From: Siderastrea siderea
Lineage: Eukaryota; Cnidaria; Anthozoa; Scleractinia; Rhizangiidae
Direction: 5' to 3'
Length of the DNA: 64,000 nt
Assembly (NCBI GenBank): GCA_964030785.1
Contig: OZ034971.1
Coordinates: 43,673,304 to 43,737,303 of the forward strand
Shown: piece by piece, positions 26,358-36,461 of the stretch
How the letters are laid out: each line of letters begins with the position of its first letter
Numbering within the stretch: position 1 is the first letter of the stretch
Program-made: the position numbers and the translations under genes
The notes under the pieces: model-generated
The model's input: only the letters and a program-made list of their open reading frames with translations
Told to the model about the DNA's origin: nothing
The model's database searches: none

Positions 26358-26385
26358 GGTGACAACAAAATAGCCCATGGTTGCC

Positions 26386-26393
26386 TTTTTATA
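26386..26393 (-). promoter_or_regulatory. TATA box for penton-like copy 3
   Basis: TATAAAAA on the minus strand, about 30 nt before the ATG at 26357. Confidence 0.5.
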
Positions 26394-26425
26394 CCTATGT
26401 AAGGACCTTGACCTCCCAAGGCTCC

Positions 26426-26644
26426 TTAAAAACAAGGAAACGCGCTCGGACAGGTTTCCAACCAGACCATAAACACGATCCAACGCCCGATATTCCCTTG
26501 ACAGAGTTCAATCGCCTGTAAAGGATCGTCTGTCGGTTCCGGTAAGTCAGTAGGTTCATACAACTGCTTACACAGGTACAAGTGTGTCTTGTAAAGAAAC
26601 CAATCCTTAAAACTTGACGAGATATAGAGAAAACAACCGGGCAT
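26426..26644 (-). CDS. Small aromatic-rich protein, copy 2 (72 aa)
   Basis: MPGCFLYISSSFKDWF begins a short protein. Its middle and end (LCKQLYEP ... GRWIVFMVWLETCPSAF) parallel LCQVLYDY ... YRWVVFVFWLKSHPNAW of the plus-strand protein at 14483-14854. It lacks that protein's C-terminal 40 residues. A TATATAG box lies at about 26690 on the same strand. Either a natural short paralogue or a truncated copy. Confidence 0.5.
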   Translation of the reverse strand: MPGCFLYISSSFKDWFLYKTHLYLCKQLYEPTDLPEPTDDPLQAIELCQGNIGRWIVFMVWLETCPSAFPCF

Positions 26645-26854
26645 CTTTGATCGTTCCCTTTAGAAAAAGCGCGCAATAAAATTTCTATATACAAAACAAG
26701 GTGGGTGTGGATTGTGATGTCAACGGGTATGTTTCGACATGTTCCGACAAGCAATCTACCGACAAAAGACGGTTATGACGTCATGGTGCAAGTCTGTACC
26801 TATTTAAGGTGTAACAGTTAAACCAAATCAATTCTGTTTTAGACAGAAGACAAC

Positions 26855-27370
26855 ATGGAACAAATCTGTATGATTGTCGATTTGGATGGGTATCAAGTGA
26901 ACCATCAACCGTTTATTGTAAGGGAAATGGGTGTTTACAGTTTACAGCACGGGAGTTTCAGCTGGTTCTTGGAAAACAAGTTGCCTTACCTCTCGTTGGA
27001 AAAGCGAGATCGTAAAACGGTCAACTATGTCTACCATCATATTCACGGCTTACGCTTTGAATCGAGCAAGCAAGAAAAAGCCTTACCTCAACATCTGGTC
27101 AAAACCATGATCGAGTCAGCCTATCATCGTTCCAGAACGCAACACCAATACATGGTAGCTTACAAGGGAGGATATTTGGAAAAGAATCTACTAAACGAGC
27201 TACAGATTCCTTGCGTTAACTTGGAAGACTTTGGATGTCCTAAAGTCGAGAAACTCATCGCCATGGGGTTTGATGTAGGATTAACCTGCGGTCGTCACGC
27301 GAAACCCACCCACCATTGTCCCAAACAAGAAACCTATTTGTTTTACCAATGGATCCAGTCTCAAGCTTGA
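26855..27370 (+). CDS. Protein with nuclease-like start and CxnC/HHC cluster (171 aa)
   Basis: The frame starts MIVDLDGYQVNHQPFIVREMGVY after five residues. It contains VAYKGGYLEKNLL and then IPCVNLEDFGCPK, and ends with CGRHAKPTHHCP followed by an aromatic tail. I recall similar proteins in animal genomes and mobile elements; the DLDG start and KGG-x-E-K-x-L might reflect an RNase H-like/DnaQ-like exonuclease fold. The Cys/His cluster suggests zinc. No clear catalytic triad can be assigned. TATTTAA at about 26801 is a possible promoter. It stands outside the main block, next to the repeat arm. Confidence 0.5.
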   Translation: MEQICMIVDLDGYQVNHQPFIVREMGVYSLQHGSFSWFLENKLPYLSLEKRDRKTVNYVYHHIHGLRFESSKQEKALPQHLVKTMIESAYHRSRTQHQYMVAYKGGYLEKNLLNELQIPCVNLEDFGCPKVEKLIAMGFDVGLTCGRHAKPTHHCPKQETYLFYQWIQSQA

Positions 27371-27397
27371 AACCATCTTTATCAGCACTAGAACTGG

Positions 27398-27481
27398 TGG
27401 GACGATATTACCGAAAACGTCAAAACTATTCTGGCCCATGACAAACAAGAAGAAGAAGCCTTCACCAGTCAATTTAAATGA
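27398..27481 (+). pseudogene. Duplicated C-terminal end of the coiled-coil gene
   Basis: 27 codons plus stop match the last residues of the minus-strand protein at 10075-10533 with four changes and the same ending EEEAFTSQFK before the stop. No start codon and no upstream part are present. It must come from a duplication of the left-arm gene into the right arm, now in inverted orientation. Confidence 0.75.
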
Positions 27482-27880
27482 ACGTGAAGCAAGCAAGCAA
27501 TCTGTTGACACCTTGGTGATCATTTGTTTCCTTCACAACAACACAGAACTCCAGGGGAAGAAAAGAATGATCATGACAGAGTCCACAGGCTACCTTGACA
27601 TGAATAAAAAACCTGTGTCATCCAAGTAAAACCAATCAACTCTCTTTTGTTTTGTTTTTTAAAAAAGGGATTTTTGTTTTTCAAACCGAGCCGAACTCGA
27701 TCGATCGATCGATCGCTTCTAACCCAAAAAAACCTCCCAGCCAAGTCCCCAAGAAACACTCTTCAATCCATTGTCTCCTACTCGCTTCGACCCGAAAAAA
27801 AAATTTCCATGCTTTTTTCAAAAAAAAATTTTTTTCCACCCCGACCGGGATTCGAACTCACACTAAAAAAATCTTGGTTT
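27482..27880. other. Spacer with poly(A)-like and GATC repeats
   Basis: AATAAA at about 27602, a GATC-CGATC microrepeat near 27699-27713, and T- and A-runs. The stretch 27839-27870 resembles part of a tRNA T arm (GGGATTCGAAC) but has no partner. No gene supported. Confidence 0.4.
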
Positions 27881-30455
27881 CCCCCACAGCGCGCGCCCGC
27901 CCGCTGCCCGCCGCTGCCGCCCACGTAGACATGCGCTCTGAAACGAGAGACGAATGTATTTTACCACGTCATAGGAAAATTACTGACGAAGCATTTTTTG
28001 GTTCGCGCAAGGACGCTTCGGTTTGGCAGCGTGAAAAACTTATTTTTTCACAGATTTATTCATCGCTTTCCCCCACCAACCCTCGGCTTTACAAACAAAA
28101 CGATGACAGCTAAGATTTCAGCGAAAAAAAGTGGGAGATTTTTATCTGTAAAAGCCGCCGAATGGATGTTTTGAAAACAGCGAAAGCTTCACACGAGGTA
28201 AGTGATGCTTTTTTTTTGCTGCCGGCTAAAAATATTTGTTTAAGTGTTTTTTTCCACAACGACAAACTTTTCGATTAAAAAACACTGTGTCTTATAATAC
28301 TCGTTTACTAGTTTTTGAAATGGCTCTATTTTTTTTGTCACCTCGAAAAATTTGAACATCGGCGCGGTTCTGTTTAGCTCGCAATGTTTTCCCATTCCCC
28401 GCGTGAGAAGATCCTTTTCTACCCGAAAGACTATTTGATTTATTTTTACTCACTCTCTGTATTTCTTTTTTCCACAGTCCAAGGATGTCCTGCCTGTAAA
28501 GCGGTGAGACAAACGAGATGACAACTCGTATTTTTTCTCCGAGAAGAAAGCGAGCGGCTTTTTGAAAACAACAACAACAACAAGCAAACCTCCACGCAAA
28601 GTAAGCATCATTTTTTAAGTGTTGAGCGTTTTTTTCACACAAAAAACAAACTTTAGTTCAAAACACATTTATGTTTTTAGTCCTCTTTTTGTTCTTTCCA
28701 ATGGTTCTATTTTTTTTATCGCCTCGAAAAACCTTGGCGAACCATCGCGGTTCTGTTTAGCTCGCAATGTTTTCCCATTCCCCGCGTTGTTGTGAAAAAA
28801 TCATTCTCTACCCGAAAGACTATTTGATTTATTTTTACTCACTCTCTGTATTTCTTTTTTCCACAGTCCAACGATGTGCTGCCTGTAAAGCGGTGAGACA
28901 AACGAGATGACAACTCGCATTTTCTCCGAGAAGAAAGCGAGCGGATGTTTGAAAACAGCGAAAGCTTAACACGAGGTAAGTGTTGTTTTTTTGCTGCCGG
29001 CTAAAAATATTTTTTAAGTGTTGAGCGTTTTTTACACAAAAAAACAAACTTCAGTACAAAACACATTTATGTTTTAGTCCTCTTTTTGTTTTTTCCAATG
29101 GCTCTATTTTTTGGTCGCCTCGAAAAACCTTGGCGAACCATCGCGGTTCTGTTTAGCTCGCAATTTTTTCCCATTCCCCGCGTGAAAAAATCCTTTTCTA
29201 CCCGAAAGAATATTTTATTCCTTTATTTTTTACTCTCTCTCTGTATTTCTTTTTCCACAATCCAAGGATGTGCTGACTGTAACGCGGTGAGACAAACGAG
29301 ATGACAACTCGCATTTTCTCCGAGAAGAAAGCGAGCGGCTTTTTTTGAAAACAGCGAAAGCTTAACGCGCAGGTTGCATCCTCAAACCCTTAAACCTAAC
29401 CCAACTTGGCCTTTGACCTCTACCATGGTGTCTTCGCTCTGGCCGCCAATTTTTTCCCATTCCCCGCGTTGTTGTGAAAAAAATCCTTTTCTACCCGAAA
29501 GACTATTTGATTTATTTTTACTCACTTTCTGTATTTCTTTTTTCCACAGTCCAAGGATGTGCTGCCTGTAAAGCGGTGAGACAAACGAGATGACAACTCG
29601 CATTTTCTCCGAGAAGAAAGCGAGCGGCTTTTTGAAAACAGCGAAAGCTTAACACGAGGTAAGTGTTGTTTTTTTTTGCTGCCGGCTAAAAATATTTTTT
29701 AAGCGAACCATCGCGGTTCTGTTTAGCTCGCAATATTTTTCCATTCCCCGCGTTGTTGTGAAAAAAATCCTTTTCTACCCGAAAGAATATTTTATTCCTT
29801 TATTTTTTACTCTCTCTGTATTTCTTTTTCCACAATCCAAGGATGTGCTGACTGTAACGCGGTGAGACAAACGAGATGACAACTCGTATTTTTTCTCCGA
29901 GAAGAAAGCGAGCGGCTTTTTGAAAACAGCCGCGCGCCACCCCCGCGCGCGCCCGCCGCCGCCGCCCGCGCTCGCCGCCGCTGCCCGCCGCCGCTGCCGC
30001 CCGCGTAGACATGCGCTCTGCTTCTGATTGGAATTTGACCATGGCCTTGGACCTTGACCATGGCCTGAATGGGACTGACCAATCACAACCAATCCTAACC
30101 AAATAAGGTCATACTGTTTGCTATATAAGCAGCAAAATTACGCCCAAATTCTCACTTTTTTCAAGATGGAGGAAGGTCAGGGAGATTTACGACAGTTTTT
30201 TCACAGATTTATTCATCGCTTTACCCCAGCAACCCTCGGCTTTACAAACAAAACGATGACAGCTAAGTTTTTTTGCTGCCGGCTAAAAATATTTTTTAAG
30301 CGAACCATCGCGGTTCTGTTTAGCTCGCAATGTTTTCCCATTCCCCGCGTTGTTGTGAAAAAATCATTTTCTACCCGAAAGACTATTTGATTTATTTTTA
30401 CTCACTTTCTGTATTTCTTTTTTCCACAGTCCAACGATATGCTGACTGTAACGGC
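27881..30455. repeat. Tandem array of non-coding exon-like modules
   Basis: At least six related units occur. Each has a pyrimidine tract ending TTTCCACAG, about 109 bp of shared sequence (TCCAA(G/C)GATGTGCTG... to ...CACGAG), then GTAAG, like an exon between splice sites. Three are intact at 28488-28600, 28867-28975 and 29550-29658. Those starting at 29261 and 29836 have CACAA instead of CACAG; the one at 30430 is cut short, and 28169-28197 keeps only the donor end. All three frames of the unit have stops. Two other blocks are also duplicated: 28047-28115 with 30187-30260, and a GC-rich stretch near 27890-27940 with 29933-30020. Confidence 0.75.
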
Positions 30456-30576
30456 TCGTTGACATCGAGGTAGTCCATCTGATGGACAAGGGCATAGTCA
30501 TTCATGGTCTAGGGGCCGACTATGTTCCTCCCTCACTGCCTATCGATGTCTGAGTAGTCAGTCCGGAATTACATAA
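30456..30576 (+). other. Short open stretch after the repeat array
   Basis: A plus frame without ATG at its start reads VDIEVVHLMDKGIVIHGLG and stops near 30553. It looks protein-like but matches nothing I know. It may be a remnant of a captured gene. Confidence 0.25.
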
Positions 30577-30822
30577 GGCAATCCCGCCAGTATTCAAGAG
30601 ACATCCTCCCAAGATCTTCCCGGTATCGATTTTCCTTCTCTTCATTGGTGCAAGCGAGACGATATTCGAGATCCATGCAACATTTGCGGACAAGTCTTAC
30701 CCTTCAACACGGATACCACTTGGAAATATCAACCCTGTGAAACTTGTTGCGGTCAATGTCCTCTCAGTGAAGCCCACACAATGGCGGCGCCAGAACCACT
30801 TGAAAAAGAACTGAGTTGTTGA
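30577..30822 (+). pseudogene. Cysteine-rich (zinc) ORF running into the right inverted repeat
   Basis: An 81-codon open frame without an upstream ATG has a C-x2-C (DPCNICGQ) and a cysteine-dense group CETCCGQC about 22 residues later, suggesting a zinc ribbon or RING-like knuckle. Its last eight codons and the stop lie within the right inverted repeat, so the end of the protein is fixed by the repeat. It could be the last exon of a spliced transcript, since acceptor-like sequence lies upstream at 30428, or a 5'-truncated gene. Confidence 0.35.
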
Positions 30823-31097
30823 TCTTGTTATTAAACACACTATTGAAAAGAAAAAATCCGTCTCGTTTTTGGACTCTTATAACCCCACTCAGCGGTTTCA
30901 CACCCCAAACCACCTGACCTCATCACGTGACTCTATCCCACCCATCCAATGTGACCTTTGACCCCTTCTCTTATTGGTCCATTCACTTGACCGTGATCAC
31001 ATGATAAAAAGGAATGGCACTAGTCTCTCATTGGTCCAAAAAATTAGGGGGGTAGGCCTTTTTCATTGGTTTACCCAAAGTGTCGCCCTTTACTACT
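30798..31097 (-). repeat. Right terminal inverted repeat (300 bp)
   Basis: Exact inverse of 8673-8972 by eye, ending CCCTTTACTACT. Carries the mirrored TATA-like word near 30875-30882. Confidence 0.95.
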
Positions 31098-31103
31098 TGA
31101 AAA
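31098..31103. repeat. Right target-site duplication TGAAAA
   Basis: Exact copy of the hexamer at 8667-8672. Confidence 0.9.
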
Positions 31104-31903
31104 ATTCTAGCAAACTTTCAATGTTTTAGGTTCTTCCTATTTCCCTTTTTTCGAAGTTCAAGCATGATCTTGACATTATCCTTTTATTACAGGACTATTT
31201 GCTCGACGACTTGACCAAGCTTCAGAATTCGAATAGCCGCGCGAGCTCTGGCCTCCTAAACCATATCCTTGACCTGTATAAAAAAATTCAGGTGAGAGAA
31301 ACAATGAAGGAACCGATGAGCGCATGAAGTAACATTTTGTCTTCGGGTTTTCAACTCGATTTCTACGCGAGAGAACGCTTTGCAAATTTTTTAGTTGAAC
31401 GCTTAAATTGGTATCTTCATGCAAGCCATCCCTTAATATCGTGAAATATTATGAAATGTGTACTAATTATGGATTAATTTGATGAATATTCAAAATATCT
31501 TCGAAGATTCCCGAAATCAGTTCTTTGACGGGAGCCGATACAGTAAGGATAGATCATCTTTCAGATCTTTATTTGACATGCTGTGCAGAATTGGTCTTAC
31601 ATTTTACAAATGCCTTTATTCCCCCCCCCCCCAAATTAAAATTTTGAACTTTCTGGCTGAAAATTTAAGCCACAAATACTTCTGCGTATGAACCTTACAA
31701 GCTTTTGATGATTAATGATAATGCCATATATATATATAACAACTCACCGAAAATTTTACTGAGCTATATGACGAGTCAAGTTGGTCTCAAATTCCTGCCA
31801 ACTGACGGCCAAAATAACTTTTGTTAGTTTTTGGCACAAATGGGAAGAACATTAATCATTAAACATCATAAATAATAGTTACTCTCGTTCCTTTTTTTCC
31901 TGT
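31104..31903. other. Intergenic DNA right of the Polinton, no gene seen
   Basis: AT-rich, with a C11 run at 31621-31631. No supported gene. Confidence 0.5.
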
Positions 31904-32306
31904 AAGGACGGTGCCTCCTAATACAGATGTACTTTAAATTTGCAAAGGTTATGACCATGGGAAAAAGTAGATCTTAGCAAGGGAATTGGAATCTAAAAAG
32001 AAAAATGTGGGTAACCACGCATTTTTCAGAGATAATTAAGCAATCATAATTCTAAAAAAGCGTTAAAATACAAAGAACGTATGGTAATTTCTTTCCAAAT
32101 TTAAGCTCGATTATCTCTGAAAAATGCGTGGTTACCCCCAGTTTTCTTTTTGGATTGTGATAGCCCTTGCTAAGATCTGCTTTTACCACCTAGTCATAAG
32201 CCGCGCAAAAATATTGTTGTATTAGTAGGAAAATTCCTTAACAAACCCGAATATCCCGAGATGCGCAGAACGTATGCGCAGTAACAAAAGGAGGCATCGT
32301 CCTTAA
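31904..32306. mobile_element. MITE with GGACGRTGCCTCC ends
   Basis: The left end TAAGGACGGTGCCTCCTAAT is mirrored at about 32285-32306. Inside, a second inverted pair surrounds the centre: AAAAATGCGTGGTTACC at about 32115 is the inverse of the segment at about 32010-32030. Non-coding. Typical short fold-back element. Confidence 0.6.
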
Positions 32307-32752
32307 CGCTAAAACGCAGGGCCTGACAAACCGAATGAATGGCGCTAGAGTGCACTGTCAAGATAGGCTCACTCATTGGCAACGCCGCTCCGACGCTCGC
32401 ATAATGTACTCAGACTGGCACAACGTGGATTAGGTAACTCGATGCAAGGACCACTTGGACAAACAGTAGCGAGGTGAAGCCGGATCTTGGTGTAGATCAG
32501 GATCAGCAATGTCGAATAAAACAAAAACCAATTGCAAGGCTGATCGGACAGCTAAGAAGGGTAATAATTTTATTGCCCAATATTTCGGTGAGACAAAACT
32601 CACCTACATCAGGGGCTGTAAAAGCTAAGTAAAAATCGAATGAAACGGTTACAAGATTTAAAATGATTAAAATGAAAAGACTAAATATGATTGGTTGACA
32701 AACATAGAAAGCGGAAACGTGACTAACAGCTTTTTTTAAAAATAGAAATAGA

Positions 32753-34680
32753 TTAAGTTTCATCTCGTCTGTTTATTCCGTGGGGTTCAAGTGTCTTGCC
32801 CTTTGAAATCAAAAATTCTTCTCTGGCTTTACGAATGCTGTCCCTGTTCGAGTGAATGAGTTCTAGGGGAATGAGTTCTATGCCGTTGATGGAGTGGCCA
32901 GGGAGAGTGAAGTGATCTGAAACAGCGATGGGTTGATCAATGTGACGATGGGTGATGGCTTTTTCGATTGCGCGTCTGTATTCCCCAAATCTGTCGCTGA
33001 GTTGACGTTTAGTTTCTCCAATGTATTGTACCTTGCATCGGGAGCACTGTATCATATATATGAGATTGGAAGATGAGCGAGAGATGTGATGTAGGATTTG
33101 CCTTTGTTCGTTAGTGGAGAAGAAGGTGTAAACCGTGGTTCCCTCTGTAATGAAAGGACATGTTTTGCACCTACTTCTGTTACAGTGGAAAGCTCCAGGT
33201 GTTTTGGGGGGTGGTCTGCGGTGTGTGGCTCTGACTAGAATGTCACGTAGGTTGTTGCAACGGCGGTATGATATGAGAGGAGGAGAAGGGAATGCTGCTT
33301 TGCATCGCTGTGAAGAACGAAGAATGTTTACGTTGTTGAAAATGATTTGACGTATGTTAGGAAGGGCTGGATTAAATGTTACTACAAACGGGATTCTGTT
33401 ATTCTCTTTTTTCGTAGATGTTTCGAGGGCTTTGCTGCGTGGAATTTGACGCACTTTCTCTATTTCTTCTTTAAGAAAACGATGTTGATATCCTCTCTTG
33501 ATTAAATGTGTTGTGAGTGCATTGGAACGTGTGTTAAAGAACTCATCCGTTGAACAAATTCTTCTTAGTCGTAAGGCCATACTGAACGGGATTGATTGTT
33601 TGGTGTGAGATGGGTGGCAGGATGATTTAAGGAGATACTGATGTTTGTCTGTAGACTTAACATAAAGGTCAGTTTCTAAGCTGCCGTTGATGAGCAGTAC
33701 GTTGACATCAACGAACGGGATTTCGTTGTAGGAGAAGGAATTGGTAAATTTGATTGTAGGATGTAGGTTGCTTAAGTATGTGATAAAATCATTTAATTTT
33801 TCTTCGCCATGTGTCCAGAGGAGGAAGATGTCATCGATGTAACGCCACCAAATTAGGGGCAATGTGAAGCAGCTGCTAGAGCGTCTTTTTCAAATTTTCC
33901 CATGAAAAGGTTGGCGTATGAGGGAGCTATTTTGGTCCCCATAGCTGTTCCGTTAATTTGTCTGTAATGCTGTCCATTAAAAGTGAAAGTGTTATTAGTA
34001 AGTATCATGCGAATGAGATCACAGAGTCTGGTCGTCTGGATAGTAGGATGGAGTCGTTGGTCCAGAAATTCGCTGCAGGCTTGGATTCCGTCATTATGAG
34101 GTATGTTTGTATAGAGTGAAGATACATCAAGGGTAACGAGTAAAACACCATCAGGTAGTTGACCGATGCTGTTGAGTTTGTTAGAAAATGGGTGGTGTCT
34201 TTTATGTAAGAAGGAAGTTTGGTAACTAGTGGTTGAAGATGAAAATCGACAAATTGGGAAATACGTTCTGTGGGATGGCTATTGCTAGAGGCTATAGGGC
34301 GACCAGGATGACCCTGTTTGTGTATTTTAGGAATGGTGTAAAAGCGACCTGGTTTAGGAGAGTTTTCTTTGAAGTATTTCGCTGTCTCGTCATCAATCAT
34401 TTGTCAAATTGTAATCCGGAAATGTATCTTTTGACACATTCTTGAGTGAGCGGAGTAATGTCTTTGTCGATTTTTTCGTAGAATTCTGTGTCGTTGAGTT
34501 GTCGGAGGCATTCATTTTCGTAGCAGTCCACAATGATGTCCATGACAACCGTCCCCGAGCCTATGTCTGCGGGTTGAATGATGATATCTTCTCGCCGGAT
34601 GAGACGTTTCAAAGCTCGTCTTTCTCGTTTGGTCAAGTTGTCACGTATTTTAGTTGGTCTAGCGTTGAGTAATTGTCAAC
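32753..34680 (-). pseudogene. Penelope-like retroelement, frameshifted
   Basis: Minus-strand pieces form a Penelope-type polyprotein. An N-terminal part (34397-34636) and a fingers/palm part (34005-34400) contain [11 protein letters not shown] and GRPIASS. The large frame 32753-33862 starts near the catalytic WWRYIDDIFLLW and continues through a linker to a C-terminal GIY-YIG nuclease (NLIYMIQCSRCKVQYIGETKRQ). At least two frameshifts, near 34400 and between 33862 and 34005, separate the pieces. The terminal GIY-YIG domain is what separates these elements from ordinary LINEs. Not active as it stands. Confidence 0.85.
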
Positions 34681-35647
34681 GTGGATTGTCCACTTCCTTA
34701 TTTCTTGGCCAGATTCCAGCTTGGGAGACAAGCAAACAGGAACTCAGCACCAGTTCGCTATCATTACCGTTGCTGCATGATTATCCTTTTTACTTTGCAA
34801 GCCAATCAACTATAAATGCAGTTGTTAGGAGGTATGATTCCAAAAATAATCAGTTTTTTAACCAACAGTCTACCTCCACAAGCTGTTTGAAGCCTGAGTA
34901 ATTTTTGTTTTGCTTTTCAATTTGTTTTTAGTGTGTAAAACAAATAAAGTGTAGAACTCCGAGATTTAATTCAGTTTCTGTGCTTCTGTAAGATTGTAAG
35001 CGAGTATGCTCGCATTGTAAACGCAATAAAGTATTTACAACTGCAAGAATCTTGAAGCCAGACCTTAATTATTGGAAATGTTTTTTGCATTAATTATCTG
35101 AACAATTCATGGAGGGTCCGCTAATTAGAATTTAGGCTCGAGATCCCAGCCTACTTCAGAAGAAAATATGTGCTAGATACCAGAATGCAGGGACACGCAA
35201 CGACCATTTTAAACAAAAGTTGTCTCAAGTGGGGCATTACAGTCGGAATTAAGTGAAAAAAGGGGGTTTAAGAAAGAAATAAAATAAAGGAAAAAAGCAT
35301 ACACGGAACCAATTCCCTCTGATTAATAATTCATTTCCTTTTCTTTTTTAAAACATCCCAAAATGCATCAAAACTTTCTCAAACATTTATTGCACCATGG
35401 ACTTTGACCCTGTTGGAGTGTGTATGAATAATAAATAAATAAATGAAAAATAACTGAATAGTAAATTTTTATATGGAATGAATCGAGTTGAAATCTGGAC
35501 GAGATAAATGGTTGAAGACGAAGCATTTCACTGAGATGGCTTGTGGAACGAAACCCTCGCAAGTTCGTCCATGGGTACGATAAGATTTGAACGGTTTGGC
35601 TAATTTCAGTTATCCTGAGGCTGTGTAAATGAGTATAGAGTTATTCG
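34681..35647. other. Intergenic DNA, no gene seen
   Basis: Probable non-coding flank of the Penelope-like element followed by AT-rich DNA; no supported gene or repeat. Confidence 0.45.
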
Positions 35648-36031
35648 CCTTCATGCGTGGATAGAAATGATGATGATGATAATGATGATGATTTTGATGA
35701 TGTTGATGATGATGATGATGTTGATGATGATGATGATGTTGATGATGATGTTGATGATGATGGTGATGATGTTGATGACGATGATGATGATGTTGTTGAT
35801 GATGAAGTTGATGATGATGTTGATGATGTTGATGATGATAATGACGATGATGATGATGTTGATGATGATGACGATGATGTTGATGACGATGTTGATGACG
35901 ATGATGTTGACGATGATGATGAAGTTGATGATGATGTTGATGATGATAATGATGATGATGATGTTGATGATGATGATGTTGATGATGTTGATGATGATGA
36001 TGATGATAATGATGGTGATGATGATGATAAA
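35648..36031. repeat. Imperfect GAT/GATGTT trinucleotide array
   Basis: About 380 bp of GATGAT with recurring GTT or GAC substitutions, giving poly-Asp frames on one strand and poly-Ser/Thr on the other. Simple-sequence DNA rather than a gene. Confidence 0.9.
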
Positions 36032-36461
36032 GAGGCCCTTCCCCTAACTGAGAGCGTGACCGACCTTGGAAATGTTAAATTCATTAACCTTTCTCCTTTT
36101 AGTCTTAATAAATCATGTGCAAATTATGTAGAAACCCTAACAGATTCATGGGACCTCACGCAACAAACTTAATGGATTGCTCGGGGCCTCAATGACGTAT
36201 TTAAAAAAAAACTACAAACTTAACTAAGTCAACACCACCAATGCAACAACAATGTTTATTTGCATAATCATTATCTTACACTATTGCCAAAGCGTCAAAC
36301 AATAAAGAGAGGTAACTAGTACAGAAATTAAAAAAAAGAAGAAAAAAAAAACTCTATGCAATTGAGGACAATCTAGATATAAGCAAGAGCCATAAGTCCT
36401 ATATGGCTCTTTCTACAAGTCCTTCCTCCGTTGGTCACACATGGATCCTTTGTATTATAAT

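Larger units (their letters stand above)
8673..31097. mobile_element. Complete Polinton/Maverick (adintovirus-like) element
   Basis: A 22,425-bp unit is bounded by 300-bp inverted repeats and a 6-bp target duplication. It encodes the hallmark set of the group: chromodomain DDE integrase, double-jelly-roll-type capsid protein, adenain-like protease, A32/FtsK-type packaging ATPase, penton-like proteins, small basic proteins and a phospholipase A2 of virion type. Only fragments of the expected protein-primed DNA polymerase B are recognised. The lack of visible mismatches between the inverted repeats suggests a recent insertion. It is an animal-virus-related element integrated in a host genome. 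Probably defective for replication; particle genes look open. Confidence 0.93.

Noticed and set aside
27881..30455. CRISPR-like array
   Set aside because: Units are long, variable and carry splice-like borders; there are no short identical repeats with unique spacers, and the host is an animal.
35657..36172. Long acidic ORF (poly-Asp) and its mirrored Ser/Thr-rich and Met-rich frames
   Set aside because: They are by-products of the GAT-type trinucleotide array; no non-repetitive domain is present.
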